From an uncultured Crocinitomix sp. (GTDB lineage Bacteria > Bacteroidota > Bacteroidia > Flavobacteriales_D > Crocinitomicaceae): DNA of 64,000 bases. Of the stretch, positions 1 through 9,832 are shown in pieces (position 1 is the stretch's first letter; each line of letters starts with the position of its first letter). The notes beneath the pieces are model-generated. The model did no database searches. It had not been told where the DNA came from and saw nothing but the letters and a program-made list of their open reading frames with translations. The translations under genes were made by a program, and so were the position numbers. The stretch covers positions 62,001 to 126,000 of the forward strand of contig CAKZON010000068.1 of assembly GCA_937136425.1 (NCBI GenBank). Direction: 5' to 3'.

Positions 1-419
1 GGATTCTTTAAATCCTTTTCGTCTTGCAATTGTTTTTTAGATTTCTCTATTAATTCACCAAGCTTAGTTAAACTTATCTCATCTCCTAATTGAAACATAA
101 AATCTGCTGCTTTGGTTCCTGGAGGCACTTCTAAAGTCACCTCTGCTGTTTGCTCCCATGCGCCTTGTGTTTGATTCCACTCTCCCATTTTCAATGATTC
201 TGGATCCTTTGTTACAGTAACCCCAATCATGTTTCCAATCGATTTATCGTAGATAATGCTTAAATCTGTAAAGTAGGCGTCATCACCAAATTCACTTTTA
301 ATTTCGTTTTCAATTTCAGTAAATCCTTCCGCAGTTGCCTCCTGATTTCCTGAACTTCCACCACAAGCAATTAATGTTGTAAGCATCAATCCTGCGACTG
401 TAAATCTTAGTTTTTTCAT
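1..419 (-). CDS. Putative lipoprotein, 3'-truncated by window edge (MKKLRFTVAGLMLTTLIACGGSSGN...)
   Basis: Open frame read by hand on the minus strand from ATG at 419; lipobox-like LIACG; runs off the left edge. Confidence 0.6.
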   Translation of the reverse strand, partial: MKKLRFTVAGLMLTTLIACGGSSGNQEATAEGFTEIENEIKSEFGDDAYFTDLSIIYDKSIGNMIGVTVTKDPESLKMGEWNQTQGAWEQTAEVTLEVPPGTKAADFMFQLGDEISLTKLGELIEKSKKQLQDEKDLKN

Positions 420-438
420 AGCTCTAATGTTTAAGTAA

Positions 439-651
439 TTATTCCTCATCATCTTTTCCAAGAAGAAAAAACAACGCACCTCCAACAACTATCAACGCAA
501 TCCTGATTATCCAACCTGCCGTGTCTCCCCACAAGTCTATCCAAGCAAGTAATTTTATGTTGTAGTTTATAAAAGATAGAACGATTGATACGACACCCAT
601 TAAGGCTAGAGCTAATCCTGCTTGCCCTATTTTTATTTTAATGCTTTCCAT
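439..651 (-). CDS. Small membrane protein, two predicted TM helices
   Basis: 70-aa ORF with hydrophobic segments. Confidence 0.55.
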   Translation of the reverse strand: MESIKIKIGQAGLALALMGVVSIVLSFINYNIKLLAWIDLWGDTAGWIIRIALIVVGGALFFLLGKDDEE

Positions 652-781
652 ACTTTGTTTTTTTAAGTTTTAACCAAAGTTAGGAGACAATAAAGGATTA
701 AAAAAGGGCTAATCTATTTCTGAGAGGCCCTAGTTAATATATGATAGATTTAAATCAATAACCGTATTTTTCTTAAAATGA

Positions 782-1522
782 CTAATCCTTGTTCCAATCA
801 AATAAATGTGTTAAAAACACATTTTTCTTGCGTGATGAAACAGGAATTTTTATGCCGTTTTTCAAGTATATTGTACCTGATTTATCATACCTATCAACGA
901 ATTTTAGATTCACAATAAAAGATTGATGCGGTCTAGTAAAATATTGATGGGTAAGTTGTTTTTCAAACTCCTTTAATGATTTTGAAGCCAAATGTTTTTT
1001 TCCATCACTCAAATAAAAAGTAGTATAACCTTTGTCTGATTCGCAATACATCAGCTCTTGCAAATCAATCACCTGAAAAGCATCTTGAAGAGAAAGGATT
1101 AACGTATCACTATTATTATTAAAAACTTTTTTTGCTGCTGAAAGCTGCTCTTCTTGCATTTCCGTAGGCAACGAATTTACTTTACGCACAGCTTCCTTAA
1201 GTTCATCAATATCTACTGGTTTCAAAAGATAATCTACAGCACCTATCTTTAAAGCGCGCAAGGCATACTCTTCATAAGCCGTTATGAATATAACTTTATA
1301 TTCTAGCTCTTCTGTCTGATCTAAAAAATCAAACCCTGTTCCGTCAGTTAAATTAACATCTAAAAAAATTAAATCTGGGTTACAGGCATTAGCAACTGTC
1401 ACGCCTTCCTGCACAGATCCGCATTCACCAATTACCATCAATTCCTCATCAAGAAGTTCAATTAGGTTAATTAACCCTTTTCGAATATAAGGCTCGTCTT
1501 CTATTAATAATGTTTTAATCAT
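782..1522 (-). CDS. LytTR-family response regulator
   Basis: REC domain (LLIEDEPYIRKG, LIFLDVNL, LLKPVD) plus LytTR C-terminus (FTRPHQSFIVNLKFVDRY). Confidence 0.92.
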   Translation of the reverse strand: MIKTLLIEDEPYIRKGLINLIELLDEELMVIGECGSVQEGVTVANACNPDLIFLDVNLTDGTGFDFLDQTEELEYKVIFITAYEEYALRALKIGAVDYLLKPVDIDELKEAVRKVNSLPTEMQEEQLSAAKKVFNNNSDTLILSLQDAFQVIDLQELMYCESDKGYTTFYLSDGKKHLASKSLKEFEKQLTHQYFTRPHQSFIVNLKFVDRYDKSGTIYLKNGIKIPVSSRKKNVFLTHLFDWNKD

Positions 1523-3185
1523 TTATACTCTGTTTGTATGGTAAGACAATATTTACAAGTGTCCCCGACTCATTATTTACTTTTCGATCAACGATTGAAA
1601 TGCTCGTTTTTACTTTAAATTCTTTGCCTAGCATCTCTAATCTTTCAGATGTTATTGTTGTGGCAAGCGAGTTTTTCTCTCTATTGTCTGCAACTTTTGC
1701 TTGGCTTAATCCAACTCCGTTATCCATTATGCTACAGGTTAAATTCTCACCATGAAATTTAATTTTTATTGAGATTTCTTGACTTTCTTGCTTAACTGGA
1801 AAAGCATGCTCAATTGCATTTTCTATAAACGGTTGGATCATCATTGGTGGAACCAATAATCTTTTTTGATCAATAGTCGGATCAATATCAATTACACATT
1901 TAAAAAGGTCCTCTGTTCCTAAGTTTTGTACCACAATATAATTTTCAATTGCCTTAATTTCATTTTCAAGCGTTACAATCTTATCTCTAGAATTTTCTAA
2001 AGTTATCCTTAATAATTTCGAGAATTTAGATAAATAATTAATTGATTTATTATACTCTTTATTCAATATTATACCCTGTAAAATTGCCAATGAATTAAAC
2101 ATAAAATGTGGTGTCATTTGAGAACGAAGTAGCTTTTGTTCAACTAGTATATTTTGATTTTGCGTTTTGATATTCCGAATCCACAAAAAGGTAATAACTG
2201 CACCTAAAACAAGTAATGATATTAAAAAGATAATGACACCCCAAAGGGTTACTTTTTGAGAGTAAGCCAATTCATCATTAATGGTCACAATGTTTTTCTT
2301 AAGCGTATGTTCACGGTCAAACGAAGTTTGCAAGGCAACCAATTCTTCATCAAGTTTCTGATTAAAAATCTTTTCATTTATAATTTCAATTGAATCTAAA
2401 TACCTTCTTGCTAGCGTTATTTCTCCAGTATTACTGTATAATCCATAATAACTTTCATAAATATATTTTTCACCTGAAAATGATGGGTATTTTCTGATTT
2501 CTAACGCCGAAGAATCTAAATATAATTTTGCTTCATCCCAGTTTTTCTGCAACATATAAACCAATGAAATATTACTATACTCATTAGAGGCAGAATAGCC
2601 ATCTCGCCTCTCCAGAGCAGCTGATTCGGTCAAATAAATAATTGCCTCATCAAATTCTCCAACTCCCATCAGCGCCAACGCATAATTTGTCTTAAAAAGA
2701 CTTATATCACGAAATTTTGCCATGGTAATCTCATTATATGTGTCATATGCTCCTTCATAATCCTCCAAATGAAACTGAATCATACCCAATTTAAAACACA
2801 AGAGCTGGAACTCTGCAGAATCCTGATCACGAAAATATTGGTTATTTGCTTCGCAAAACTCAAATCCTTCTTCGTACCTCCCAAGATCTACTAAGTTTTC
2901 TGTTTTTACATTGATAGCCTGAACTAAATGAAACGTGTCATTTGCTTCAATACTCCTTCTCAACAATTCTTCGGAATACATAATCCCATTTGAATATTCT
3001 CCTATTCTACCATGGGAACGAGCCAACCAAGTAAGCTCCTCTAAAGTAAGGCTCTTCTTTTTATTCAATAATTCAATAATCAGTTCATACTGATCATCTT
3101 CATAAAGATCGTTTAAGGTTGTTTCTGCAAATGAAGAAAAGTGCGTTAATAAGCACATTAAAATAAGAATCCTAAATTTCATCAT
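1515..3185 (-). CDS. LytS-like sensor histidine kinase with TPR ectodomain
   Basis: His-kinase motif QMTPHFMFNSLAIL; N-terminal TPR repeats and a TM; overlaps the RR gene. Confidence 0.9.
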   Translation of the reverse strand: MMKFRILILMCLLTHFSSFAETTLNDLYEDDQYELIIELLNKKKSLTLEELTWLARSHGRIGEYSNGIMYSEELLRRSIEANDTFHLVQAINVKTENLVDLGRYEEGFEFCEANNQYFRDQDSAEFQLLCFKLGMIQFHLEDYEGAYDTYNEITMAKFRDISLFKTNYALALMGVGEFDEAIIYLTESAALERRDGYSASNEYSNISLVYMLQKNWDEAKLYLDSSALEIRKYPSFSGEKYIYESYYGLYSNTGEITLARRYLDSIEIINEKIFNQKLDEELVALQTSFDREHTLKKNIVTINDELAYSQKVTLWGVIIFLISLLVLGAVITFLWIRNIKTQNQNILVEQKLLRSQMTPHFMFNSLAILQGIILNKEYNKSINYLSKFSKLLRITLENSRDKIVTLENEIKAIENYIVVQNLGTEDLFKCVIDIDPTIDQKRLLVPPMMIQPFIENAIEHAFPVKQESQEISIKIKFHGENLTCSIMDNGVGLSQAKVADNREKNSLATTITSERLEMLGKEFKVKTSISIVDRKVNNESGTLVNIVLPYKQSIND

Positions 3186-3389
3186 TGGACATATTATCTT
3201 CGTTCATAATTTCGTAAAAATAACGATTTAACAATTGCCTATTCTTTTTGTTATAAGGACTCTCTTATGAAAACCTTATCCAGTTTATTAAAAGACATGT
3301 AGGTTTAAACCTCACTCCCAAAGCTTAATTTTTTGTTAAAAATTTAAAATACAAGTTCTCAAAAGAATTATCGTTCTACATTTGTTCCA

Positions 3390-3809
3390 GTGAAAAGATG
3401 TTTTGCAATAGCAACTGTTTTTATTTTATCCCTAACCTTTGTTGGGAATATACTTCATATAAATGCATCTTTCTCTTTTCTTGATGCTATAGGTGACGGA
3501 AATATCGAGTTGTCTACAACTAACGAAACTTCTTCAAAAGACTTAAACAGCAAAACTCATTTCAATTCTAATGACATTTCTCAAATCTTCCAAATCTACG
3601 ATTTAGAGATAGAGGAAGAAGAGGAGGAGGAAGAAGGAAAAAAGAAATTACTACCAACAACAAATTGGGAACGAAATGCTGCATTGCTTAATGCAAACCT
3701 GTCGCTTTCATCAGTAGCCAATAATTATTATAGCTCCCCAAAAAACAATTCTACAATAGAGCGCGGTTCCCTTCGAACACATCTGCGCTATCGTGTACTT
3801 ATAATTTGA
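3390..3809 (+). CDS. Hypothetical protein upstream of RND operon
   Basis: 139-aa ORF, GTG start, signal-peptide-like N-terminus. Confidence 0.5.
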   Translation: MKRCFAIATVFILSLTFVGNILHINASFSFLDAIGDGNIELSTTNETSSKDLNSKTHFNSNDISQIFQIYDLEIEEEEEEEEGKKKLLPTTNWERNAALLNANLSLSSVANNYYSSPKNNSTIERGSLRTHLRYRVLII

Positions 3810-3924
3810 TTGATTACGAAGATTAATCTAATCTTCAAAATTTAGCTAGACCTCAGCTTATACTGAGGCAAATACGCTGTGTTTTATACACAAATTAATA
3901 ATCAAGTTTAAAGTACCATTAAAA

Positions 3925-5031
3925 GTGAAAACAAAATATAATTTTAGAAAAGCAATATATGTATTGCTCCTTATACTAACTGTAATAGGTGCTGTTAGTT
4001 GCAGTTCAGAAAAAGAAAGTGAAGAAGAACACCACACTAAATTCACAGTAACACAACCTATATATAAAGATACACTCATTACCAAAGAGTATGTTTGCCA
4101 AATCCACGCTATTAGCCATATTGAAGTAAGAGCACAGGAAAAAGGTTTCTTAGAAAAAATATATGTGGATGAAGGTGATTTTGTAAAAAAAGGAGATCAT
4201 TTATTTCAGATAATGCCCAATTTGTACGAAGCAGAGCTAGAGAAGGCTTTGGCAGAAATGCACTACGCTGAAACGGAATACAAAAACACAAAATTACTAG
4301 CAGATAGTAATATTGTTTCTCCAAATCAACTCGCCTTAATGCAAGCTAAATTAGATAAGGCAAAAGCCGAATTATCATTAGCGCAAGTGCACCTTGGATT
4401 TACAGATATTAAGGCCCCTTTTGATGGAATCATAGACCGTTTTCACATGCGACTTGGAAGCTTGGTTGATGAAGGTGAATTATTAACCAACCTTTCAGAC
4501 AACAGCCAAATGTGGGTATACTTTAATGTACCAGAAGCCGAGTATCTTGACTTTAAAATGAAGTTTAAAACCGATAGTTTGGCAGAAGTTAAGTTGAAAA
4601 TGGCCAACAATAAATTGTTTAATTATGTGGGCGTAGTTGAAACAATTGAAGCGGACTTTAATAATGAAACTGGGAATATTGCTTTCAGAGCAACTTTTCC
4701 TAATCCAGAAGGATTATTGAGACACGGTGAAACAGGGAATATTTTAATGACAACACCGCTAAAACATGCCCTTATCATTCCGCAAAAAGCCACTTTCGAA
4801 ATTTTAGATAAAAAATTCGTTTTTGTTGTAGATGAAAACAATACAATCGTCACAAGGCAAATCACCATTGCATCAGAATTGCCACACCTTTACGTTGTTT
4901 CTGAAGGTTTAAAGGTTACTGATAAAATTTTGTTAGATGGATTGAGAAAAGTGGAAGAAGGTGATAAAATCGAATATGACTTGGAGGCCCCTGAAACGGT
5001 ACTCAATAATTTAGAATTGTACGCCGAGTAA
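3925..5031 (+). CDS. RND efflux periplasmic adaptor subunit (HlyD/AcrA family)
   Basis: Lipobox AVSCSS, biotinyl-lipoyl-like and barrel motifs; directly followed by an RND pump. Confidence 0.92.
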   Translation: MKTKYNFRKAIYVLLLILTVIGAVSCSSEKESEEEHHTKFTVTQPIYKDTLITKEYVCQIHAISHIEVRAQEKGFLEKIYVDEGDFVKKGDHLFQIMPNLYEAELEKALAEMHYAETEYKNTKLLADSNIVSPNQLALMQAKLDKAKAELSLAQVHLGFTDIKAPFDGIIDRFHMRLGSLVDEGELLTNLSDNSQMWVYFNVPEAEYLDFKMKFKTDSLAEVKLKMANNKLFNYVGVVETIEADFNNETGNIAFRATFPNPEGLLRHGETGNILMTTPLKHALIIPQKATFEILDKKFVFVVDENNTIVTRQITIASELPHLYVVSEGLKVTDKILLDGLRKVEEGDKIEYDLEAPETVLNNLELYAE

Positions 5032-5058
5032 TCATTCACGCAAAAAAAATCTTAAATC

Positions 5059-8000
5059 ATGTTTAAAAATATAATACACAGGCCAGTATTGGCCATTGTA
5101 ATCTCGATTATAATGGTTTTTGTTGGAACTTTAGCCATTAAACAATTACCAACCTCTCAATTTCCTCAAATTGCGCCAACAACGGTAAATATTTTTATTG
5201 CTTATCCTGGTGCAAGTGCTGATGTTTTGGTGAAATCAACCTTAACTACGCTCGAAAATTCAATTAACGGCGTGCAAGGTATGCGTTATATTGCTTCTGA
5301 CGCCACAAGTGCGGGTGAAGCAACTATTCGAGTTGTATTTGAACCCGGCACAGACCCAAATGACGCTGTAATTCGAGTAAAAACTAGGGTGGATCGTGTA
5401 ATGCCTCTTTTGCCAGATTTGGTGCAACGTGAAGGAGTAATCATTATGCCAATTCAACCGAGTATGCTCATGTATGTCAACCTTTATAGTGACGATAATA
5501 CAATGGACGAAAAGTTCTTGTATAACTATGCAAACGTGCAAATGATTCCAGAAATTAATCGAATTGACGGGGTTGCAAGAGCTCAAATTTTAGGAAGTAG
5601 AAAATATGCCATGCGAGTTTGGTTGAACCCAGACCGAATGAGAGCTTACAAAATTTCTTCAGAGGAGGTTATGGAAGCACTAGCTGAGCAAAGTATTGTT
5701 GGGCGTCCTGGCAGATTAGGGCGTAGCTCAGGAATTGCAGCACAATCATTAGAGTATGTTTTAACCTATAAAGGGCGCTATAATGAAGCAGCCGAATATG
5801 AAGACATTATTATTCGTGCAAATTCTGAAGGAGAAACTATTCATTTAAGTGATATTGCAGAAGTAGAATTGGGAAGTGAGTTTTTTGATATTTACTCTAA
5901 CCTTGACGGACATCCGTCCGCATCAATTGTATTAAAGCAATCTTTTGGTTCAAACGCAACAGAAGTCATTGCTGATGTAAAAGCACAGCTAGAGGAAATG
6001 AAAAAAAGCTTTCCTCCAGGGGTTGATTATAAAATAAGTTATGATGTATCCAATTTCTTAGATGCATCTATCGAGCAAGTAACGCACACCTTGAGAGATG
6101 CCTTTATTTTGGTGGCTTTGGTTGTATTCTTATTCCTTGGCGATTTAAGATCAACGCTCATTCCTATTTTGGCGGTTCCTGTTTCGCTAATTGGTGCCTT
6201 TTTCATTATGCAGTTTTTTGGTTTATCCATTAACTTAATTACCCTTTTTGCTCTTGTTTTAGCTATTGGAATTGTGGTAGATGATGCCATTGTTGTGGTA
6301 GAGGCTGTGCATGCAAAAATGGAAGAAACAAATCTTTCTCCATACAAAGCTGTAAAAGCCGTAATGAGTGAAATTAGTGGTGCAATTATCGCCATAACAG
6401 CGGTTATGGTTTCTGTATTTGTCCCTATTGCTTTCATGTCTGGCCCAGTTGGTACTTTTTATAGACAATTCTCTATTACTATGGCGAGTTCAATTATTCT
6501 GTCAGCAATTATTGCCTTGACCTTAACACCTGTGCTTTGCGCTATATTGTTAAAAAATAATCACGGTAAGCCGAAACGCAAATCACCAATCAGATGGTTA
6601 CTAGACCGGTTTAATGGCGGATTTGATAAACTAACTGGAAGATATGTTAAGTTGCTCAAATTAATTGTCAATCGTAGATTAATTACAGCCATAGTTTTAA
6701 TTGCCTTTGGTGTGGGTATTTTTTTCCAAAACAAAATTTTGCCTTCAGGGTTTATTCCTAGTGAAGACCAAGGAACCATTTACGCTATTGTGCAAACTCC
6801 TCCAGGTGCAACACTTGAGCGAACAAATTTAGTATCGCATCAACTACAAGAAATATGTGAGGAGATTGATGGCGTTGAGTCTGTTTCTTCGTTGGCAGGT
6901 TATGAAATTATGACTGAGGGAAGGGGATCTAATGCTGGAACTTGCTTAATTAACCTTAAACCTTGGGATGAGCGCGAACATTCTGTCCATGAAATAATGG
7001 AAGAGTTAGAAGAGGAAACGCAAGATTTAGGTGCTATTGTTGAATTTTTCGAACCACCAGCTGTTCCTGGATTCGGATCTTCAAGTGGGTTTTCTATGCG
7101 TTTATTGGACAAAAACCCAACTACTGATTATCATGAATTTGATGAAATTAATCAGGAGTTCATGGCAAACTTAAAAGAGCGCGAAGAATTATCTGGATTG
7201 TTCACCTTTTTTGCCGCCAATTATCCGCAATACGAACTTGAGTTTGACAATGAAGCGGCCATGCAAAAAGGAGTATCAATTGGAAATGCCATGGATAATT
7301 TGAACATTTTAATTGGGAGTACTTACGAACAAGGATTTATTCGATTCGGACGCTTCTTCAAAGTCTATGTTCAATCCTCCCCTGAGTTCAGAAAAATGCC
7401 TACAGATGTGTTGAACATGTTTGTTAAAAATGAGCAAGGAGAAATGGTTCCATATTCCGCGTTTATGTCCTTGAAAAAAACACAAGGACCAAATGAGGTG
7501 ACAAGATATAACATGTATAATTCTGCTGCTATTAGAGGTTTACCTGCAGAAGGCTACACAACCGCAGATGCTATTCAGGCAATTCAAGAGGTTGCAGAAG
7601 CAACTTTGCCAACAGGTTATGACATTGCTTGGGAAGGTTTGTCTTATGATGAAGCTTCAAGAGGAAATGAATCATTATACATTTTTATTGTCGTTCTCAT
7701 CTTTGTTTATTTGGTACTAGCTGCTCAATATGAAAGTTTCTTGCTTCCACTTGTAGTTGTGCTTTCATTACCAATGGGTGTATTTGGTTCCTTTTTCATG
7801 CTTCAAATGATGGGCTTGGCAAATGATGTTTATGCTCAAGTGGGCTTAATTATGCTGGTTGGTTTATTAGGTAAAAATGCCGTACTAATTGTTGAGTTTG
7901 CCGTTCAAAAAAGGCATGAAGGAATGACAATTTTAGAGTCAGCAATTGAGGGTGCAAAGGTGCGATTCAGACCCATATTAATGACTTCATTTGCCTTTGT

Positions 8001-8226
8001 TGCCGGAATGATTCCGTTAGTACTTGCACATGGTGCCGGAGCAATTGGAAACAAAACAATTGGTGGATCTGCATTGGGTGGAATGCTATTTGGGACCTTG
8101 TTTGGGGTAATCATAATTCCAGGACTGTACTACATTTTTGCCAAACTCGGAGATAATAAAAAGTTGATTAAAGATGAAGATGATCAACCATTAACTGAAG
8201 ATATAATTCATTATGAAAAAGATTAG
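5059..8226 (+). CDS. RND efflux inner-membrane transporter (AcrB/HAE1 family)
   Basis: 1055 aa, canonical FKNIIHRPVLAIVISI start, VDDAIVVVEAV, GLLGKNAVLIVEFA. Confidence 0.96.
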   Translation: MFKNIIHRPVLAIVISIIMVFVGTLAIKQLPTSQFPQIAPTTVNIFIAYPGASADVLVKSTLTTLENSINGVQGMRYIASDATSAGEATIRVVFEPGTDPNDAVIRVKTRVDRVMPLLPDLVQREGVIIMPIQPSMLMYVNLYSDDNTMDEKFLYNYANVQMIPEINRIDGVARAQILGSRKYAMRVWLNPDRMRAYKISSEEVMEALAEQSIVGRPGRLGRSSGIAAQSLEYVLTYKGRYNEAAEYEDIIIRANSEGETIHLSDIAEVELGSEFFDIYSNLDGHPSASIVLKQSFGSNATEVIADVKAQLEEMKKSFPPGVDYKISYDVSNFLDASIEQVTHTLRDAFILVALVVFLFLGDLRSTLIPILAVPVSLIGAFFIMQFFGLSINLITLFALVLAIGIVVDDAIVVVEAVHAKMEETNLSPYKAVKAVMSEISGAIIAITAVMVSVFVPIAFMSGPVGTFYRQFSITMASSIILSAIIALTLTPVLCAILLKNNHGKPKRKSPIRWLLDRFNGGFDKLTGRYVKLLKLIVNRRLITAIVLIAFGVGIFFQNKILPSGFIPSEDQGTIYAIVQTPPGATLERTNLVSHQLQEICEEIDGVESVSSLAGYEIMTEGRGSNAGTCLINLKPWDEREHSVHEIMEELEEETQDLGAIVEFFEPPAVPGFGSSSGFSMRLLDKNPTTDYHEFDEINQEFMANLKEREELSGLFTFFAANYPQYELEFDNEAAMQKGVSIGNAMDNLNILIGSTYEQGFIRFGRFFKVYVQSSPEFRKMPTDVLNMFVKNEQGEMVPYSAFMSLKKTQGPNEVTRYNMYNSAAIRGLPAEGYTTADAIQAIQEVAEATLPTGYDIAWEGLSYDEASRGNESLYIFIVVLIFVYLVLAAQYESFLLPLVVVLSLPMGVFGSFFMLQMMGLANDVYAQVGLIMLVGLLGKNAVLIVEFAVQKRHEGMTILESAIEGAKVRFRPILMTSFAFVAGMIPLVLAHGAGAIGNKTIGGSALGGMLFGTLFGVIIIPGLYYIFAKLGDNKKLIKDEDDQPLTEDIIHYEKD

Positions 8227-9643
8227 ATATAAAATATACGTAGGAATTGTCTTGATTACTTTTCTTACCGCTTGTGGAATTCCAAAGTTGACTCAAAAAG
8301 TAGAGAATAAAACTGTTCCCGAAGCATTTATTAATGGCACTGATACAAACAGTGTTGCCAATCAAAATTGGAAGGACTTTTTCTCTGATCAATACTTAAC
8401 TGATTTGATTGATTCAGCTTTAGCGAATAACCAAGAGCTAAACATAATAATGCAAGAAATTTATATGTCAAACAATGAAATTTCTGCAAAAAAGGGAGAA
8501 CTACTGCCTTATGTTAATATTGGAGCAGAAGCCGGTTTTGATAAATCTGCAAAATACACAACTGACGGTGCTGTTGAGGAAAATGTAAACATAATTGAAG
8601 GGCAGGAAAACCCACGCCCAATTCAAGATTATGGCATTGCGTTTACAGCAAGTTGGGAGATTGATATTTGGCGGAAATTACGGAATTCTAGAGATGCTGC
8701 GGTTGCGCGATACTTGGCTTCAATTGAAGGACAAAATTTCATGAAAACTAAATTGGTTGAAGAAGTTGCATCTGCTTATTATGAGCTATTATCGTTAGAC
8801 AAGCAACTGGAAATTATTAAGGACTATATAGAGTTACAAACTAATGCTTTGAAAACTGTGCGGCTTCAAAAACAAGCAGGAGAGGCAACTGAATTAGCCG
8901 TGCAAAAATTCGAAGCCGAAGTACTTAATACCAAAAGCTATCAATTCGAAATTAAACAGCGTATTGTAGAAACAGAGAATGAAATCAACTTCCTATTAGG
9001 TCGTTATCCGCAACCCATACTTCGAAATTCAGTTTCATTTGAAAGTGATATGCCTGTAAACCTAAATGCTGGATTACCGTCGCAATTGCTTGAAAACCGT
9101 CCAGACATTAAAGCGGCTGAATTAGAAATAATTGCCTCAAATTTGGATATTAAAGTTGCTAAAGCGCAATTTTATCCCTCATTTGACATATCGGCCGGTG
9201 TTGGTTTGCGGGCTTTCAATCCTGCTTATTTTGTCAAGTCTCCTGAGTCAATATTATATTCAATGGCAGGTGATTTAGTAGCTCCATTAATTAATAGAAA
9301 AGCAATTAAAGCCAATTATTTAAATGCAAATTCAAGACAAATTCAAGCGGTATACGACTATGAACGGACAATTCTTAACGCATATGTTGAGACATATAAT
9401 CAGGTCTCTAAAATTGATAATCTGCAACAAACATATGATCTTAAAAAGCAAGAAGTGGATGTACTCTACAAAGCCATTTCAACAGCAAATGATTTGTTCC
9501 GATCTGCCAGAGCAGATTATATGGAAGTTTTATTAACACAACGAGATGCATTGGACTCTAGATTAGAACAAATTGAATACAAAAAAATGCAATTCTTATC
9601 TATGATAAGTTTATATAAAGCGTGTGGGGGTGGATGGAAGTAA
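8213..9643 (+). CDS. RND efflux outer-membrane lipoprotein (NodT/OprM family TolC-like)
   Basis: Lipobox LTACG; WEIDIWRKLRNSRDAAVARYLAS, LLENRPDIKAAE motifs. Confidence 0.93.
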   Translation: MKKIRYKIYVGIVLITFLTACGIPKLTQKVENKTVPEAFINGTDTNSVANQNWKDFFSDQYLTDLIDSALANNQELNIIMQEIYMSNNEISAKKGELLPYVNIGAEAGFDKSAKYTTDGAVEENVNIIEGQENPRPIQDYGIAFTASWEIDIWRKLRNSRDAAVARYLASIEGQNFMKTKLVEEVASAYYELLSLDKQLEIIKDYIELQTNALKTVRLQKQAGEATELAVQKFEAEVLNTKSYQFEIKQRIVETENEINFLLGRYPQPILRNSVSFESDMPVNLNAGLPSQLLENRPDIKAAELEIIASNLDIKVAKAQFYPSFDISAGVGLRAFNPAYFVKSPESILYSMAGDLVAPLINRKAIKANYLNANSRQIQAVYDYERTILNAYVETYNQVSKIDNLQQTYDLKKQEVDVLYKAISTANDLFRSARADYMEVLLTQRDALDSRLEQIEYKKMQFLSMISLYKACGGGWK

Positions 9644-9795
9644 ATTAAGGAATAATAGGTTTAAATTCCAGAGAGCAAAAATTTAAAAATAAATGATATT
9701 CAACAAATTTTTGATTTCATAAGCTTCTCCAAATTTTGGCTAGCGCCGGTATGGCCAAAAAAGGAGAAATTAATGCTCTCCTTCTATCCACGATT

Positions 9796-9828
9796 AGAAC
9801 CAAGTGCAATGCACTTGGTTCTTTTTTT
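9796..9828. terminator. Intrinsic terminator between convergent genes
   Basis: AGAACCAAGTGC-AAT-GCACTTGGTTCT followed by T7. Confidence 0.8.
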
Positions 9829-9832
9829 ATTT

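Noticed and set aside
3301-3312. 12-bp palindrome AGGTTTAAACCT upstream of 3390..3809
   Set aside because: Single short palindrome in AT-rich DNA without a second copy; too little support as a regulatory site
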